A stretch of DNA of 10,237 nucleotides from Irineochytrium annulatum (Eukaryota; Chytridiomycota; Chytridiomycetes; Chytridiales; Chytridiaceae), in NCBI GenBank assembly GCA_027600665.1, contig JADGJL010001094.1:1-10237 (forward strand), in the 5' to 3' direction. Of the stretch, positions 8,605 through 10,237 are shown piece after piece. The translations under genes were made by a program, and so were the position numbers. A model generated the notes under the pieces. That model was not told where the DNA came from and did not search any database. It worked only from the letters and a program-made list of their open reading frames with translations. Numbering within the stretch: the stretch's first letter is position 1; each line of letters opens with the position of its first letter.

Positions 8605-8653
8605 CTCACAAGCACAATTCATAAGTTTTAGTCCATTTCACCTTCCTGTCATC
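8605..8653. promoter_or_regulatory. Very short divergent (bidirectional) promoter
   Basis: Only 49 bp lie between the preferred ATG of the ABC gene (minus strand, 8604) and the ATG of the Tse2-like gene (plus strand, 8654). This leaves little room for two separate core promoters and 5' UTRs. At least one transcript probably starts inside this gap or within the other gene's first exon. No TATA box is obvious; the gap is mixed AT with a CATAAGTTTTAG stretch in the middle. Confidence 0.7.
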
Positions 8654-9353
8654 ATGCTCACCCGCGTCCTCTCCCTCCACCGACACACCCTCCCTTCGGC
8701 TTCTCGGGCCTTCGCAACAGCACCTTCCAAACCTAGTCGGCCTCTCCTCGGAAGGTACACCGACAAACTCCCTGTTGAGCTGGCACGGGTGCAGTCAGGG
8801 AGGAAGGTGAATTTGCGGGACTACGAGACCCAGGTGAAGCAGAAGCGATATAGCTATGATCTGAAGCTCAAGGATGGGCTGGTTATGCCTGCTGAGGGGG
8901 ATAACTTCATCGGTACGCGCTTTCTCCTCGTTAATTTGGAGGTATGGTCGCTGATGGTGGGGCAGGTCCTAATGGATGCTCGTTGCGTCCGCCGCTTTCG
9001 CCTACCTTCCAGGAGGTGGTGAGGAACTTCCGTGGTCCGCAAATCATCATCTCCGTTATTCCTGAAGGTGTCTATACTTCTTTATAGCCCAGCACTCTGG
9101 TTGACTGGTTTCTCCATCACTCAGGCACGCCCCTCCCACCGTCGCTGACAGTTCTGCACGAGCATTCCGATCACTACTCGCTGCAGTGCACGCGGCCTAT
9201 GACGCTCGAAGGTACGTCGTTGGTCGTCTTTCGTTTCTCCTAGCTAAACTGGTCCTTATAGAACTCAACAAGGAATGCACAAACTTCATCAACGCTCATT
9301 CACGAACATTGAATAAGGAACAATTCGACCAAGAATTCCCCTTCGAGCTCTGA
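8654..9353 (+). CDS. Mitochondrion-targeted protein with a Tse2-like ADP-ribosyltransferase-fold domain
   Basis: Four exons, 8654-8912, 8966-9067, 9125-9211 and 9262-9353, encode 179 residues. The introns are 53, 57 and 50 nt, all GT...AG, all splitting the codon after its first base, each with a TGAT, TGAC or TAAAC branch-like site. ATG 8654 has A at -3. Residues 1-25 are rich in Arg/Ser/Thr/Ala with no acids, a likely mitochondrial presequence. The core resembles the Tse2 family (Pfam ADPRTs_Tse2, as I recall it). Points of likeness are an Arg near 34, DGLVMP at about 74-79 followed by an Asn-Gly/Leu-Arg-Pro segment, an IPEGTPLPP-type element at 118-126, HYSLQ at 137-141 and PMTL...LN at 145-152. 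Tse2 in Pseudomonas aeruginosa is a type VI secretion effector. The fungal protein is intact, not secreted, and probably has a host-cell role. Activity is not shown; the family call rests on motif pattern only. Confidence 0.78.
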
Positions 9354-10075
9354 GTGGAGTTGTCCACTAAAATACGCGAGGCAGTCGGAGCTAACCGTTC
9401 AAAAGCACCCGCCTTCAAACCGACCAGCGCTTTGGGAGTAACGTTTTACTTCCATCCCTCCTCACCGCTCGGGCCAATTCTTGTTGGATTTACCTTTTTC
9501 TTTTTCTCTTTTTTCTTTCTTTCTTTAATTTTTTTCCTTTTCCCTTTTTTTTGGTTACCATTTGTGTGGCGGAAGATGATTAATTTCAATAATACGCGCT
9601 GGCTAAAAAAATACTAATTGACAGGCTTGCTTTGGTTCCGATAATGATATGCGAGTGCATTGCGTGGCTCTATTGCAAAAAAATAGAATACGATCTCCTT
9701 ACTCTTTTGCACTGAAGGTATACTCAAAGACCGTAGCAGCCAGCAGCCGATGGCCGTTGATGCAATCGGTGTTGCTGAGCGAATGCCGAGAATCAAGTCA
9801 TCATAAAATCCAAATGGAGCTACGATGATCCAGGGGAAGAGACATCATGACTTAAAAGCATCCAAGAGATGGAGAGAAATGAATGACGCCCGAAAGAAAA
9901 AAAACAAAAGGTGACAAATTTGTAATGGGGTGGTTCGCAAACAGGTGGTATTCCGCAGCGAGAGGATAAACAAAGAAACAGAGCGAGGGACCGGGATGAA
10001 AGGGTTGAAAAAGGCAGCGATATGGTCCTCGGGGTCGCTCTCAAAAAAGCGCTTCGTCCGTCTAAGAACGACGTC
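9354..10075. other. Intergenic region between convergent genes
   Basis: This holds the 3' UTRs of the Tse2-like gene (from the left) and of the GPI-protein gene (from the right). A pyrimidine, mostly T-rich stretch runs from about 9488 to 9552. AATAAT at 9588-9593 is the nearest thing to a polyadenylation signal for the + strand gene. Short frames on both strands (9354-9617, 9614-9796, 9820-10158) have biased or patternless content and no domain. No tRNA-like T-loop motif was found. Confidence 0.5.
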
Positions 10076-10237
10076 TCACAACCCCGAAAGCCCCGCCACC
10101 AACGCCGCCACCGCCACCACAACGCCGACCAGCCCCTTGCCCCCACGGGCCGCCGCATTCTTCGACCCCGCCGTCGTCGTGGCCGCCACGCTCGCCGTCG
10201 TCACGCCGCCAGCCGTCGCAACCCCACCCCCGGATAC
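10076..10237 (-). CDS. C-terminal end of a probable GPI-anchored surface protein (partial)
   Basis: A minus-strand frame is open from the right edge (10237) to a TGA at 10076-10078, giving the last 53 residues. The tail is Ala/Thr/Gly/Ser-rich, then has a small-residue region (AGSKNAAARGG), then a hydrophobic stretch GLVGVVVAVAALVAGLSGL to the very end. That order (Ser/Thr-rich stalk, small omega-site residues, short polar spacer, C-terminal hydrophobic segment with no basic tail) is the usual GPI-attachment signal. Such fungal proteins sit on the plasma membrane or cell wall; the enzymatic or adhesive domain would lie upstream, outside the window. It could also be a single-pass membrane tail. 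The gene identity cannot be told. Confidence 0.6.
   Translation of the reverse strand, partial: VSGGGVATAGGVTTASVAATTTAGSKNAAARGGKGLVGVVVAVAALVAGLSGL

Noticed and set aside
9354..9617. 87-codon + strand frame after the Tse2-like gene
   Set aside because: Its first part follows the stop of the Tse2-like gene, and the rest is Phe/Leu-rich translation of a T/C tract.
9614..9796. 60-codon minus-strand frame, and the TACTAATTGACAG branch/acceptor-like string at 9612-9625
   Set aside because: No matching donor or coding exon could be tied to it, and the frame has no recognisable content.

Overview
The window looks like nuclear DNA of a filamentous or yeast-like fungus, most likely a basidiomycete. 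Genes are closely packed on both strands. Coding parts are GC-rich and intergenic parts AT- or CT-rich. Every complete gene is interrupted by short GT...AG introns of about 47-119 nt, with CTGAT/CTAAC/TTGAC-like branch sites. No bacterial operon signals, tRNA, rRNA, CRISPR or recognisable intact transposon were seen. The taxon is inferred from gene structure and protein families, not from a database search.

Layout from left to right. (1) 3-92: a possible last exon of a + strand gene that starts outside the window. (2) 93-737: CT-rich intergenic DNA with a promoter-like stretch. (3) 738-1268, +: a two-exon gene for a small DUF1294-family membrane protein. (4) 1269-2195: an AT-rich region between convergent genes, with long A runs and a weak, possibly decayed minus-strand coding remnant. 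(5) 2196-6565, -: a four-exon gene for a large SUN-domain (Sad1/UNC-84) inner-nuclear-membrane protein of about 1378 residues, with an unusual internal 35-residue repeat array. (6) 6798-8604, -: a four-exon gene for a soluble twin-nucleotide-binding-domain ABC protein of the ModF/PhrA/YDR061W type, with a likely mitochondrial N-terminus. (7) 8654-9353, +: a four-exon gene for a 179-residue, probably mitochondrion-targeted protein whose core resembles the Tse2 ADP-ribosyltransferase-fold family. (8) 9354-10075: intergenic. (9) 10076-10237, -: the C-terminal end of a probable GPI-anchored cell-surface protein running off the window.

The most interesting spot is 8598-8660. Here the ABC gene and the Tse2-like gene start back to back with only about 49 bp between their ATGs, and both N-termini look like mitochondrial targeting peptides. 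They probably share a bidirectional promoter and may share a compartment. The SUN gene is easy to mis-annotate: its longest open frame starts in the middle of exon 3 and stops inside an intron, so it misses the whole nucleoplasmic domain and half of the SUN domain.
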